Below, in pieces: positions 53,453 to 60,214 of a stretch of 64,000 bases of DNA. Position numbers and translations under genes: made by a program. The DNA lies in assembly GCA_964383665.1 (NCBI GenBank), contig CAYLHO010000002.1, positions 62,001-126,000 of the forward strand, given 5' to 3'. The notes under the pieces were generated by a model that was given only the letters and a program-made list of their open reading frames with translations, searched no databases and was not told the origin of the DNA. This DNA comes from UMGS687 sp964383665. Lineage in GTDB: Bacteria > Bacillota > Clostridia > Christensenellales > UBA1242. Each line of letters begins with the position of its first letter. Positions within the stretch are counted from its first letter, which is position 1.

Positions 53453-53710
53453 ATGGAGTTTGGTTTAGCAGTTTTCAGAGCGAGAAATGAAACAATAACT
53501 TTTGCAAATCTTTTAAGGTCATATGGCGTTAGGGTTATGATTGTTTCAACACCAAGGAAAATTAATGTTTCCTGCGGGATTTCGGTTAAATTTCCTGTTT
53601 CAAATTTGGAAGATGCAAGAAAACTTCTTGCAAGAAGGAAATTCGATTCCTTTGGAGGATTTTTCCACGCAATTCAAAATGGAGCAAATGTGAGATATAT
53701 TCAGGTTTAA
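53453..53710 (+). CDS. DUF3343 family protein, putative sulfur/selenium carrier
   Basis: 85 residues. The segment IVSTPRKINVSCGISVKFP carries the single conserved Cys and matches DUF3343, a family often encoded beside class V aminotransferases and in selenium-related neighbourhoods. ATG at 53453 follows AGGGG; a longer frame from 53396 has no RBS. Role as a carrier is a family-level suggestion only. Confidence 0.82.
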   Translation: MEFGLAVFRARNETITFANLLRSYGVRVMIVSTPRKINVSCGISVKFPVSNLEDARKLLARRKFDSFGGFFHAIQNGANVRYIQV

Positions 53711-53712
53711 AA

Positions 53713-53740
53713 AAAGTTGCCAACGGCAACTTAAATTTAT
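53713..53740. terminator. Terminator hairpin between DUF3343 and SDR genes
   Basis: Stem AAGTTGCC/GGCAACTT; A-rich on the left and T-rich on the right, so usable from both sides. Confidence 0.75.
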
Positions 53741-54525
53741 TTAACTTTTTTGTTCCCACCAAAAATTTTGTTGGAAACTTTAAGGAAAAGGTTAACAGGA
53801 AAAAGTTTGATAAGAAAATTAAAGACTTTATATTTTGTTCCAATAATATACATTGCTTTTGGTTTTTTCTTGTTAACAATTTTGTAAATCTTTTTCGAGG
53901 CATACTCTTGGCTCATGCGCTTTGAATTGTTTTTTTCAACAAGCGCTTGGGCGTTTTCAACGCGGTTTCCATATTTTTCGTTTGTTTTAAAACTTTTAAC
54001 TCTCGAATTTATGAAGTTTGTTTTAACATCGCCCGGGTTAATTGTTGAAACATGAATCCCTGCGTTTGAAAGTTCCATTCGAAGCCCATAGGAAAGCATT
54101 GAAAGAGCAGCCTTGCTTGCGCAGTAGTGAATTCGAAATGGCATTGCAAAAAGCGCGCAACAAGAACTTATATCAAAAATTTTGCTGTCCTTGCCCATTA
54201 ATGGAAGCGCGCATTGAATGGCTTTAAGCGCGCCAAAGTAGTTAACGTTAAAAAGATTTTTAACTTCATTAAAATCCGCAAGTTCGGCGGCGCCAGAAAG
54301 CCCATAGCCGGCGCTGTTTATGAGAATGTCGATATGCCCATATGTTTCTTTAACCATATTGAAAAAGTTTTCAACTTCGGTTTCGTTTGTTATGTCAACT
54401 TTAAATTCGCCGTTTCGAGGGGTTCGTCCAAAGGAAAGAACAGTTGCGCCTTCTTTTTCCAAAAGCTTTCCAACACTTTTTCCCATTCCGCTTGTTCCGC
54501 CGCAAATAACAACAATTTTTTGCAT
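53737..54525 (-). CDS. Short-chain dehydrogenase/reductase
   Basis: 262 residues. Rossmann glycine motif CGGTSGMGKSVG, NSAGYG (NNAG-type) and catalytic YCASK near residue 145. Substrate unknown; the C-terminal extension is basic and hydrophobic (AMYIIGTKYKVFNFLIKLFPVN), as in membrane-associated SDRs of lipid metabolism. AAGGAGA precedes the ATG at 54525. Second gene after the PH-domain protein, one base from its stop. Confidence 0.9.
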   Translation of the reverse strand: MQKIVVICGGTSGMGKSVGKLLEKEGATVLSFGRTPRNGEFKVDITNETEVENFFNMVKETYGHIDILINSAGYGLSGAAELADFNEVKNLFNVNYFGALKAIQCALPLMGKDSKIFDISSCCALFAMPFRIHYCASKAALSMLSYGLRMELSNAGIHVSTINPGDVKTNFINSRVKSFKTNEKYGNRVENAQALVEKNNSKRMSQEYASKKIYKIVNKKKPKAMYIIGTKYKVFNFLIKLFPVNLFLKVSNKIFGGNKKVK

Positions 54526-54526
54526 G

Positions 54527-54979
54527 TTATTTTCTCCTTTCAACCTCAACATCAATTTTTGATGTTAACTCATTAATAAAATCTTCTTTGTTTTTTGGGG
54601 AAACATCGAAGCGTTTAATCATGCCATTGCCGGTGTAGATTGCAAGGCGGTCAATTGAAAAACAAAAAGACGAAAAAATGCCAAATTTCTCTTTGATTTT
54701 TGTTATTTCATTAAGCCGGATTCGCGAAGTGAACGGCCCAGAAACATTTATAATTGAAACATCGGTTATGACATAGTAATTCCAAAAAATGCACCATAAA
54801 AGGATAATTGCAACAATTCCAAGAAGACATGTTGATGTAATTTTAAGCCTAAAAGTTGTTGCAGTTTCATCGCGGGGCAAAAGCCAAATTAAAAGAAAAG
54901 CCCCAACAATTAAAAGAATCATAAAAGGAGCAAGAATCCCAATTTTGCCTCTATATTTTTTAAATTTAAGTTTTTTCAT
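54527..54979 (-). CDS. Membrane protein with PH-like domain
   Basis: 150 residues: two transmembrane helices (about 14-35 and 47-68) then a soluble domain (YVITDVSIINVSGPFTSRIRLNEITKI) typical of bacterial PH (bPH2/YdbT-like) proteins. Function unknown. A strong promoter lies so close that the mRNA should be leaderless. Heads a two-gene operon with the SDR. Confidence 0.72.
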   Translation of the reverse strand: MKKLKFKKYRGKIGILAPFMILLIVGAFLLIWLLPRDETATTFRLKITSTCLLGIVAIILLWCIFWNYYVITDVSIINVSGPFTSRIRLNEITKIKEKFGIFSSFCFSIDRLAIYTGNGMIKRFDVSPKNKEDFINELTSKIDVEVERRK

Positions 54980-54985
54980 AAAAAA

Positions 54986-55014
54986 ATTCTAACATTTTTG
55001 ATTTTTATAGTCAA
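54986..55014 (-). promoter_or_regulatory. Promoter of the PH-protein gene, leaderless type
   Basis: TTGACT, 17 nt, TAGAAT, then 6 nt to the ATG, on the minus strand. The cleanest leaderless layout in the window beside hisS. Confidence 0.75.
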
Positions 55015-55016
55015 AT

Positions 55017-56165
55017 TTATTTTATGTCAATAAGTCTTTTTGCTTCAATTTCAAAAGAACCACTTTCATTTATTGTTAAAATTGTTCCGCCGCGTTGTTC
55101 GGTTTTTGTTGAAATTCCTTGAAAGGCATATGCAGTGTAGTCGATTGATTTTCCGTATGTTAAGCGAACGCCATAATATTCAATCGAAAAATCGTTAAGG
55201 TGGTCGTGTCCGCAGAAAATTGCTTTTGTGCTTCCAAGTTCTTGGACCTTGTTCCAGAATGTCCCAAGTTCACTTGAACAACTTATTTTTTCATTTTTTT
55301 CGTTTGCATAACCATAAATGAGTTTTACGTTCTCGCTTTCGCCGCTTCGATATTCCGCCCATGCGTTTTCATATTCTTTCCCTGGAACGTGATAGAAAAC
55401 ATATGAACCAATTGTTTTTCCAAGTTTTTCAGACATGGTTTTAATGTTGCTTTCATACCAATTTGTTTGAGAAGATGTTATTTCCATATAACCGCTAAGT
55501 TGGGTTTCGCCGTTATACATTCCGTTGTCGAAAAGGAAAACAGAGGAGTTAAATTCTCCGTTTGAATTGTATAAATTAATAATGTGGTTTCCCATTCCGT
55601 CAAGGTTTGATGGCCCTCTTTGGAAAAGGCAGTTCGAAAGTTCAGTGCTTTCAAGATAGTTGCAAAGTTCAGCTTTTGAATATTTTGCCGAGCCTTCGGC
55701 GTCGTGGTTTCCAAAACAAATTGTCCAAGGGGTTTTATAACTGTCGATAACGCGAGAAAGAACTTTAAGAGCGGTTAAATTGTCGTCTGTTCCCGTCATA
55801 AGCGCAACAGGATAAACAAGGTCGCCAGAAATGATGATTAAATCGGGATTTGTTGATTCAATCATTTTGCAAACTGCTTCAATTGCCAATTTGTCTTTTT
55901 TTGAAGTTAACGGACCGTTTCCAATGTGAATGTCGGTTAGTTGAAGAATTTTGATTGGAGCGTTTGTTGGTTGTTTAAGCGATTTAATTCCAAATTCGTC
56001 TTCAAAAACCTCAATTGATGTTGGAACATATGATGGATTAACCATGTATGTGTAATCTTGCTCTTTTGAACAGCCAGAAAACGTTAAACAAGAAAAAACC
56101 AAAACGCATGCAAACAAAGTTGCAAGCGAAAACGAAACAAAAACACTTGTCTTGTTTTTTATCAT
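55017..56165 (-). CDS. Metallophosphoesterase lipoprotein
   Basis: 382 residues. Lipoprotein signal with lipobox FSGC (Cys near residue 32). Calcineurin-like motifs in order: DIHIG, SGDLVYP, CFGNHD, VFYHVPG and GHDHLND, a full metal-binding set. Resembles extracellular purple-acid-phosphatase-like enzymes; substrate unknown. TATAAT ends 6 nt before the ATG and there is no RBS, so leaderless translation is expected. Confidence 0.9.
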   Translation of the reverse strand: MIKNKTSVFVSFSLATLFACVLVFSCLTFSGCSKEQDYTYMVNPSYVPTSIEVFEDEFGIKSLKQPTNAPIKILQLTDIHIGNGPLTSKKDKLAIEAVCKMIESTNPDLIIISGDLVYPVALMTGTDDNLTALKVLSRVIDSYKTPWTICFGNHDAEGSAKYSKAELCNYLESTELSNCLFQRGPSNLDGMGNHIINLYNSNGEFNSSVFLFDNGMYNGETQLSGYMEITSSQTNWYESNIKTMSEKLGKTIGSYVFYHVPGKEYENAWAEYRSGESENVKLIYGYANEKNEKISCSSELGTFWNKVQELGSTKAIFCGHDHLNDFSIEYYGVRLTYGKSIDYTAYAFQGISTKTEQRGGTILTINESGSFEIEAKRLIDIK

Positions 56166-56171
56166 AAATAT

Positions 56172-56177
56172 ATTATA
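56172..56177 (-). promoter_or_regulatory. -10 box of the phosphoesterase gene, leaderless type
   Basis: TATAAT on the minus strand ending 6 nt before the ATG. Confidence 0.6.
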
Positions 56178-56298
56178 TCACATTCTTACTAATAAATTTA
56201 AACAAAAATTATATGGGAAAAACTTTATTTTTAGATTGGGTTTTTAAATTTTAACGAATAAACAGCAAAATTCATAGTATGAAATAGGTGGAAAACAT

Positions 56299-57579
56299 AT
56301 GGATAAATTTTTAATTAATGGCGGCAAGAAACTTTCGGGAACTGCCGAAATAACAGCTGCAAAAAATGCATATCTTCCAATTTTGGCTGCATGCATTTTG
56401 TGCGATGACAACATCACGCTTTGCCAATGTCCTGAATATGTTGACATTGTTAACATGACTAAAATTCTTAAAAATCTTGGGGCAAAGGTTAAACCGGAAA
56501 CGACAGATGGGAAAATACATAACAATTGCAACCTTAACATTGATTGTTCAAACCTTTCGTCGTCGTCAATTCCTCAAGAACTTGCAAGTTTACTTCGTTC
56601 GTCAATTTTTAGTTTGGGTTCAATTCTTGGAAAACAAAGAAAGGCAAAAGTTGCCTATCCCGGCGGCTGTGCAATTGGTGCGCGACCAATTGACTTACAT
56701 ATTAAAGGTTTGCGAGCGCTTAATGTTAAAGTTGTTGACAAACATGGCTACTTAACTTGCGATGGTTCAAACATGAAAGGCGGAATTGTTAATTTGGATT
56801 TTCCAAGCGTTGGAGCAACCGAAAACATAATTCTTGCCGCAACAAAAACAAAGGGAACAACGAAAATTATTAATGCAGCAAAAGAGCCAGAAATTGTTGA
56901 CCTTGCAAATTTTCTCAACAAATTTGGGGCAAAAATTTATGGCGCAGGAACTTCAACAATAACAATTGAAGGGGTTGAAAAACTTGGTGGAGGGGCATAC
57001 ACGCCAATTCCCGATCGGATTGTTGCGGGAACATATTTAATTGCGGCTCTTGCTGCGGGAGGGGAAGTTGAATTAAGAAATTTTCGCCCAGAACACAATC
57101 TCGCTTTGCTGGAAAAAATTAAACAAACCAATGCAAAAGTTAAAATCAAAAAAAACACTCTTTTTCTTAAAACAGAAAACAGGCCAAAAGCAATTTCGAA
57201 AATAGAAACTTCGCCATATCCTGGGTTCCCAACCGATCTCCAAGCTCAAATGGTTGCTCTTCAGTCAATTTCAAAAGGGACAAGCATTATTGTTGAAAAC
57301 CTTTTTGAAACACGATTTAAACATGTCCCAGAACTTGTTAAAATGGGTGCAAACATAGTTGTTAAGGACAGAACTGCTTTTGTTCGCGGGGTTGAAAAAC
57401 TTTATGGTGCAAATGTTGAGGCGGCGGATCTTCGCGGAGGGGTTGCTCTTGCAATTGCTGGGCTTGTTGCAGGAGGACATACAACAATTTCAAATGTTAA
57501 TTTAATTGACCGCGGTTATTTTAAGCTTGAGAATGCGTTTGCAGGGCTTGGCGCAGATATTAAACGAATTTCCGATTGA
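56299..57579 (+). CDS. murA: UDP-N-acetylglucosamine 1-carboxyvinyltransferase MurA
   Basis: 426 residues; first committed step of peptidoglycan synthesis. AAKNAYLPILAA (Lys/Asn of the active site), YPGGCAIGARPIDLH with the catalytic, fosfomycin-reactive cysteine, and DLRGGVALAIAGL at the C terminus. Compared with typical MurA the N-terminal KNAALP reads KNAYLP. RBS AGGTGG. Own transcript, divergent from the phosphoesterase gene. Confidence 0.95.
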   Translation: MDKFLINGGKKLSGTAEITAAKNAYLPILAACILCDDNITLCQCPEYVDIVNMTKILKNLGAKVKPETTDGKIHNNCNLNIDCSNLSSSSIPQELASLLRSSIFSLGSILGKQRKAKVAYPGGCAIGARPIDLHIKGLRALNVKVVDKHGYLTCDGSNMKGGIVNLDFPSVGATENIILAATKTKGTTKIINAAKEPEIVDLANFLNKFGAKIYGAGTSTITIEGVEKLGGGAYTPIPDRIVAGTYLIAALAAGGEVELRNFRPEHNLALLEKIKQTNAKVKIKKNTLFLKTENRPKAISKIETSPYPGFPTDLQAQMVALQSISKGTSIIVENLFETRFKHVPELVKMGANIVVKDRTAFVRGVEKLYGANVEAADLRGGVALAIAGLVAGGHTTISNVNLIDRGYFKLENAFAGLGADIKRISD

Positions 57580-57648
57580 TAAAAAATTTTCACGTTTTAC
57601 TTGAAAAAAGCATTTTCTTTTGCTATACTTTAAACGAAGGAGAAAAGT

Positions 57649-58119
57649 ATGGAAAAAGAAATTTCATTTGTTATGATCAAGCCGGGATTCTTAAAATATG
57701 AAAAGGAAATTGTTGCCCGTCTTGGCAAAGTTGGAAAAATAACAAAACGCCAATGTATGCGCTTGAATCAAGAAATTCTTAATGCCCACTATGCTGAACA
57801 TATTGGGAAAGGTTTTTTTGATGAACTTTGCGATTATATGAAAAGCGGAAATGTTGTTGGTTTCCAAGTTGAAGGCGAACCAGGTCTTATTGGAAGAATT
57901 CGCGATGTGGTTGGAAGAAATCCACTTAAAAAAGGCGACATCCGCTATGATTTTGGAATCCGCAATGAAGATGGCGAATTGGATAAAACAAAAAATGTTA
58001 TCCACGCTTCCGACAAACCAGAAGCAGGAATTGCAGAGTGCAACAGAATGTTTAATGAAGCACAAAAATATGGTGTTAAAATCATAAGCCGTGGCTTTGA
58101 ACAAGATTGCCAATTTTAA
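57649..58119 (+). CDS. ndk: Nucleoside diphosphate kinase
   Basis: 156 residues. MIKPGFLKY (KPD-type motif), the catalytic histidine in NVIHASDKPEAG near residue 120 and the preceding IRYDFG are kept, though several positions differ from the standard form (NxxHGSD and IRGDF). TATACT promoter box near 57623 and AAGGAGA before the ATG. Confidence 0.9.
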   Translation: MEKEISFVMIKPGFLKYEKEIVARLGKVGKITKRQCMRLNQEILNAHYAEHIGKGFFDELCDYMKSGNVVGFQVEGEPGLIGRIRDVVGRNPLKKGDIRYDFGIRNEDGELDKTKNVIHASDKPEAGIAECNRMFNEAQKYGVKIISRGFEQDCQF

Positions 58120-58145
58120 TGTTTCGAAATAAAGGGGTAGATAAA

Positions 58146-58640
58146 ATGAAGAAACTATTAAAGAAACTTGCCCAAAACGATTTTAAGAAATTTAAAATTC
58201 AACAAAGCGGAGAACTTGAATTTGTTGATTAAAGCAATTTTGAGGACGCTCAAATTGGATTTAGAATTGATCCTTCAACAAACAGAGTTAGCAAAGACTG
58301 GAAAAAGATTGTTGGGAAAAAGTTTTTCGTTGTTGCAATGGAAGAAACAATGGGAGATCCAATTTTAGTTAACACTGGGAAAAAGGAAATGCCTGTATAT
58401 TTCATGCCGAATGATGAATGGGAAGAAAAAGACAAAATTGCGAACTCGTTTGAAGAATTTGTTGAGAATTTAAAAGCCCTTGACGAGTTAATTAACCAAA
58501 ATAAGGCAAGTTTGGGAGAAATTAGAAAACTTGTTGAGAAACTTGAAAAAGAAAATGAGGAATGCGAAGGATTCTATGAAAGAATTTGCTATGACGTTCT
58601 CGATGAAGATGGATTCTTCCACGACAGTTACGAAGAATAA
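58146..58640 (+). pseudogene. SUKH/SMI1-KNR4-like protein with in-frame TAA at codon 29
   Basis: From the ATG at 58146, which has AAGGGG upstream, the frame reads MKKLLKKLAQNDFKKFKI, hits TAA at 58230-58232 and then continues open in the same frame to 58640 (165 codons). After the stop come IGFRIDPST, KFFVVAMEETMGDPILVN, MPVYFMPNDEW and IANSFEEFVENLKAL, the SMI1/KNR4 (SUKH) pattern; many SUKH proteins are toxin-immunity factors. A re-start at the internal ATG 58338 lacks an RBS. A nonsense mutation, or an assembly error, is likely. Confidence 0.75.
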
Positions 58641-58649
58641 ATAATATAA

Positions 58650-58678
58650 AAAAATCGGGTGTTTCCCGATTTTTTTAT
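58650..58678 (+). terminator. Terminator after the SUKH-like gene
   Basis: Stem AAATCGGG/CCCGATTT followed by T. Confidence 0.85.
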
Positions 58679-58679
58679 T

Positions 58680-58765
58680 TGGTGCTGGTGGCCGGACTCG
58701 AACCGGCACGTCCTTGCGAACGAGGGATTTTAAGTCCCTTGCGTCTACCATTCCGCCACACCAGC
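58680..58765 (-). tRNA. tRNA-Leu (TAA)
   Basis: 86-nt class II tRNA on the minus strand; acceptor GCTGGTG/CACCAGC, anticodon TAA in loop CTTAAAA, long variable arm, encoded CCA. Confidence 0.96.
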
Positions 58766-58769
58766 GTTT

Positions 58770-58844
58770 TGGAGGTACCACCCGGATTTGAACCGGGGAA
58801 TGAGGGTTTTGCAGACCCTTGCCTTACCACTTGGCTATGGTACC
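58770..58844 (-). tRNA. tRNA-Cys (GCA)
   Basis: 75-nt cloverleaf on the minus strand, acceptor GGTACCA/TGGTACC, discriminator T, anticodon GCA, encoded CCA. Transcribed before tRNA-Leu from one promoter. Confidence 0.96.
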
Positions 58845-58863
58845 ACATTATTTTTGCAAGGCT

Positions 58864-58892
58864 ATTTTATCAAAAGAATTTTTCTTTGTCAA
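58864..58892 (-). promoter_or_regulatory. Promoter of tRNA-Cys/tRNA-Leu
   Basis: TTGACA, 17 nt, TAAAAT on the minus strand. Confidence 0.85.
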
Positions 58893-58975
58893 CGAATATC
58901 TTAAGTTTTATATGAAAAAGATTTGAGAAATGTTTATAAGAAAGAAACAAAGTTGAAAATTTTTGGATTTTTTTG

Positions 58976-59004
58976 TTGACAAGTTGGAAATGATTTGGTA
59001 TATT
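58976..59004 (+). promoter_or_regulatory. Promoter of tRNA-Gly (GCC)
   Basis: TTGACA, 17 nt, TATATT, 19 nt before the tRNA. Confidence 0.85.
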
Positions 59005-59022
59005 GTTAAAGCAATTTGAAAT

Positions 59023-59097
59023 GCGGGAGTGGCTCAGTGGTAGAGCATTGCCTTGCCAAGGCAAGGGTCGCGAGTTCGAATCTCGTCTTCCGCTCCA
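59023..59097 (+). tRNA. tRNA-Gly (GCC)
   Basis: 75-nt cloverleaf, acceptor GCGGGAG with CTTCCGC, discriminator T, anticodon GCC in loop TTGCCAA, encoded CCA. Confidence 0.96.
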
Positions 59098-59103
59098 AAT
59101 AAG

Positions 59104-59133
59104 AAAAAGCCTTCGGTTTGAAGGCTTTTTTGT
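59104..59133. terminator. Terminator after tRNA-Gly (GCC)
   Basis: Stem AAAAGCCTTC/GAAGGCTTTT, also usable by the convergent XRE gene. Confidence 0.85.
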
Positions 59134-59148
59134 TTTTAATCTGTTTTT

Positions 59149-59397
59149 TTAGTTATCGTCAACTTCCAAATTTTCAAAGTTAAATAAGTTGCTATCAAAA
59201 AATTCTGTCATCGACAAGCCAAGAGCTTTAATAATAAGAGTTACGTTTTTAAAATTTGGCGTTTTATATTTGCAATTGAGAATGTCTGTCATAGTGCTGT
59301 GATATAAGCCTGTTTCCTGTGCAAGCTTATATTGTGTCATCTTTTTTTCTTTGAGAATTTCTCTAACTCTTAAAGCAAATGCTTTGTTTAATTTCAT
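59149..59397 (-). CDS. XRE-family DNA-binding protein
   Basis: 82 residues with a Cro/CI helix-turn-helix: VREILKEKKMTQYKLAQETGLYHSTMTDIL, residues 10-40. Acidic C terminus. Divergent from the SLOG gene with a 150-bp gap that holds an inverted repeat, so it probably controls itself and its neighbour. Confidence 0.88.
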   Translation of the reverse strand: MKLNKAFALRVREILKEKKMTQYKLAQETGLYHSTMTDILNCKYKTPNFKNVTLIIKALGLSMTEFFDSNLFNFENLEVDDN

Positions 59398-59409
59398 AAT
59401 GCAACTTCC

Positions 59410-59431
59410 TATATAGTTTTTTCACTATATA
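59410..59431. promoter_or_regulatory. Inverted repeat, candidate XRE operator
   Basis: TATATAGT and ACTATATA, 8-bp arms with a 6-nt spacer, 13 nt upstream of the XRE start and over its likely -10 region. Confidence 0.5.
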
Positions 59432-59485
59432 TAAAGTTTACCCGACATATAATTTTTTAATATTTAAGGAAAAACGGGTATTCTG

Positions 59486-59514
59486 TTGATCTTTAAGAAA
59501 ATTTACTCTATAAT
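59486..59514 (+). promoter_or_regulatory. Promoter of the SLOG gene
   Basis: TTGATC, 17 nt, TATAAT; RBS AGGAG follows. Confidence 0.7.
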
Positions 59515-59547
59515 ATTTAGTGAAAACCCGAAATTTAGGAGTTTAAT

Positions 59548-60123
59548 ATGAATTTAAAAGTTGTGACAGGTAAATGTTGTTCATTTTTTTGGCATAGAAA
59601 AATTGAAATAAATGAAGACCTTAAACAAAAGTTGAGAAAAACCATTGAGGAGTTGATAGTTGTTTGCAATGTTTCCACTTTTTTGTTTGGGAGCCGAAGC
59701 AACTTTGATTGTCTTTGCCACCTTGTTGTTACGGAAGTAAAGGGAAAATATCCTAACATAAAAAGAGTTGCTTACACCTGCAGGGGCGAAACTTGCGTTT
59801 TGGAAAGTGCAAGGCAAGAATGGGAAAGAATTTATGCTAATCTTGAAGGGAAAGAGAAATATTTATTGGGTGTTGAAGAAGAGGTTGAGCACAAAACTAA
59901 ATACATGTCTGGACGTACAAGCTATGTGGAGCGTAATCAAGCAATGATAAATGATAGTGACTACTGCGTGTTTTATTTTGATAAAACCTATATGCCAGAA
60001 GTAAGAAAATATTCAAAACATGGTTTTGGCTGCTATCAACCAAAAAGTGGAACTTCAATTTCATATGCTTACGCAAAAAAACGAAATAAGGATATTATAA
60101 ACTTATTTTCTGAATTAAAATAA
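59548..60123 (+). CDS. SLOG-superfamily (DUF1273-like) protein
   Basis: 191 residues. VTGKCCSFFWHRKIE near the N terminus, FLFGSRSNFDCLCHLVVTE near residue 47, and a C-terminal block ERNQAMINDSDYCVFYFD then YQPKSGTSISYAYAKKRNKDIINL, which matches the Rossmann-like SLOG/DUF1273 group of predicted nucleotide-binding proteins. Such genes are common near phage and conflict systems; no partner effector is encoded here. Divergent from XRE. Confidence 0.78.
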   Translation: MNLKVVTGKCCSFFWHRKIEINEDLKQKLRKTIEELIVVCNVSTFLFGSRSNFDCLCHLVVTEVKGKYPNIKRVAYTCRGETCVLESARQEWERIYANLEGKEKYLLGVEEEVEHKTKYMSGRTSYVERNQAMINDSDYCVFYFDKTYMPEVRKYSKHGFGCYQPKSGTSISYAYAKKRNKDIINLFSELK

Positions 60124-60178
60124 ATAAAAAGTTGAAAAGAGTTTACTAATTCTGTTTTGTTTGAATAAAAAGTAATTA

Positions 60179-60208
60179 AAAAATCGTGCCGTTCGACACG
60201 ATTTTTTA
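60179..60208. terminator. Bidirectional terminator
   Basis: Stem AAATCGTG/CACGATTT, between the SLOG gene and the convergent ABC-F gene. Confidence 0.85.
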
Positions 60209-60214
60209 TATGAC

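Noticed and set aside
58230..58232. TAA reassigned to an amino acid
   Set aside because: TAA is the normal stop of many genes in this window, and TGA and TAG also serve as stops.
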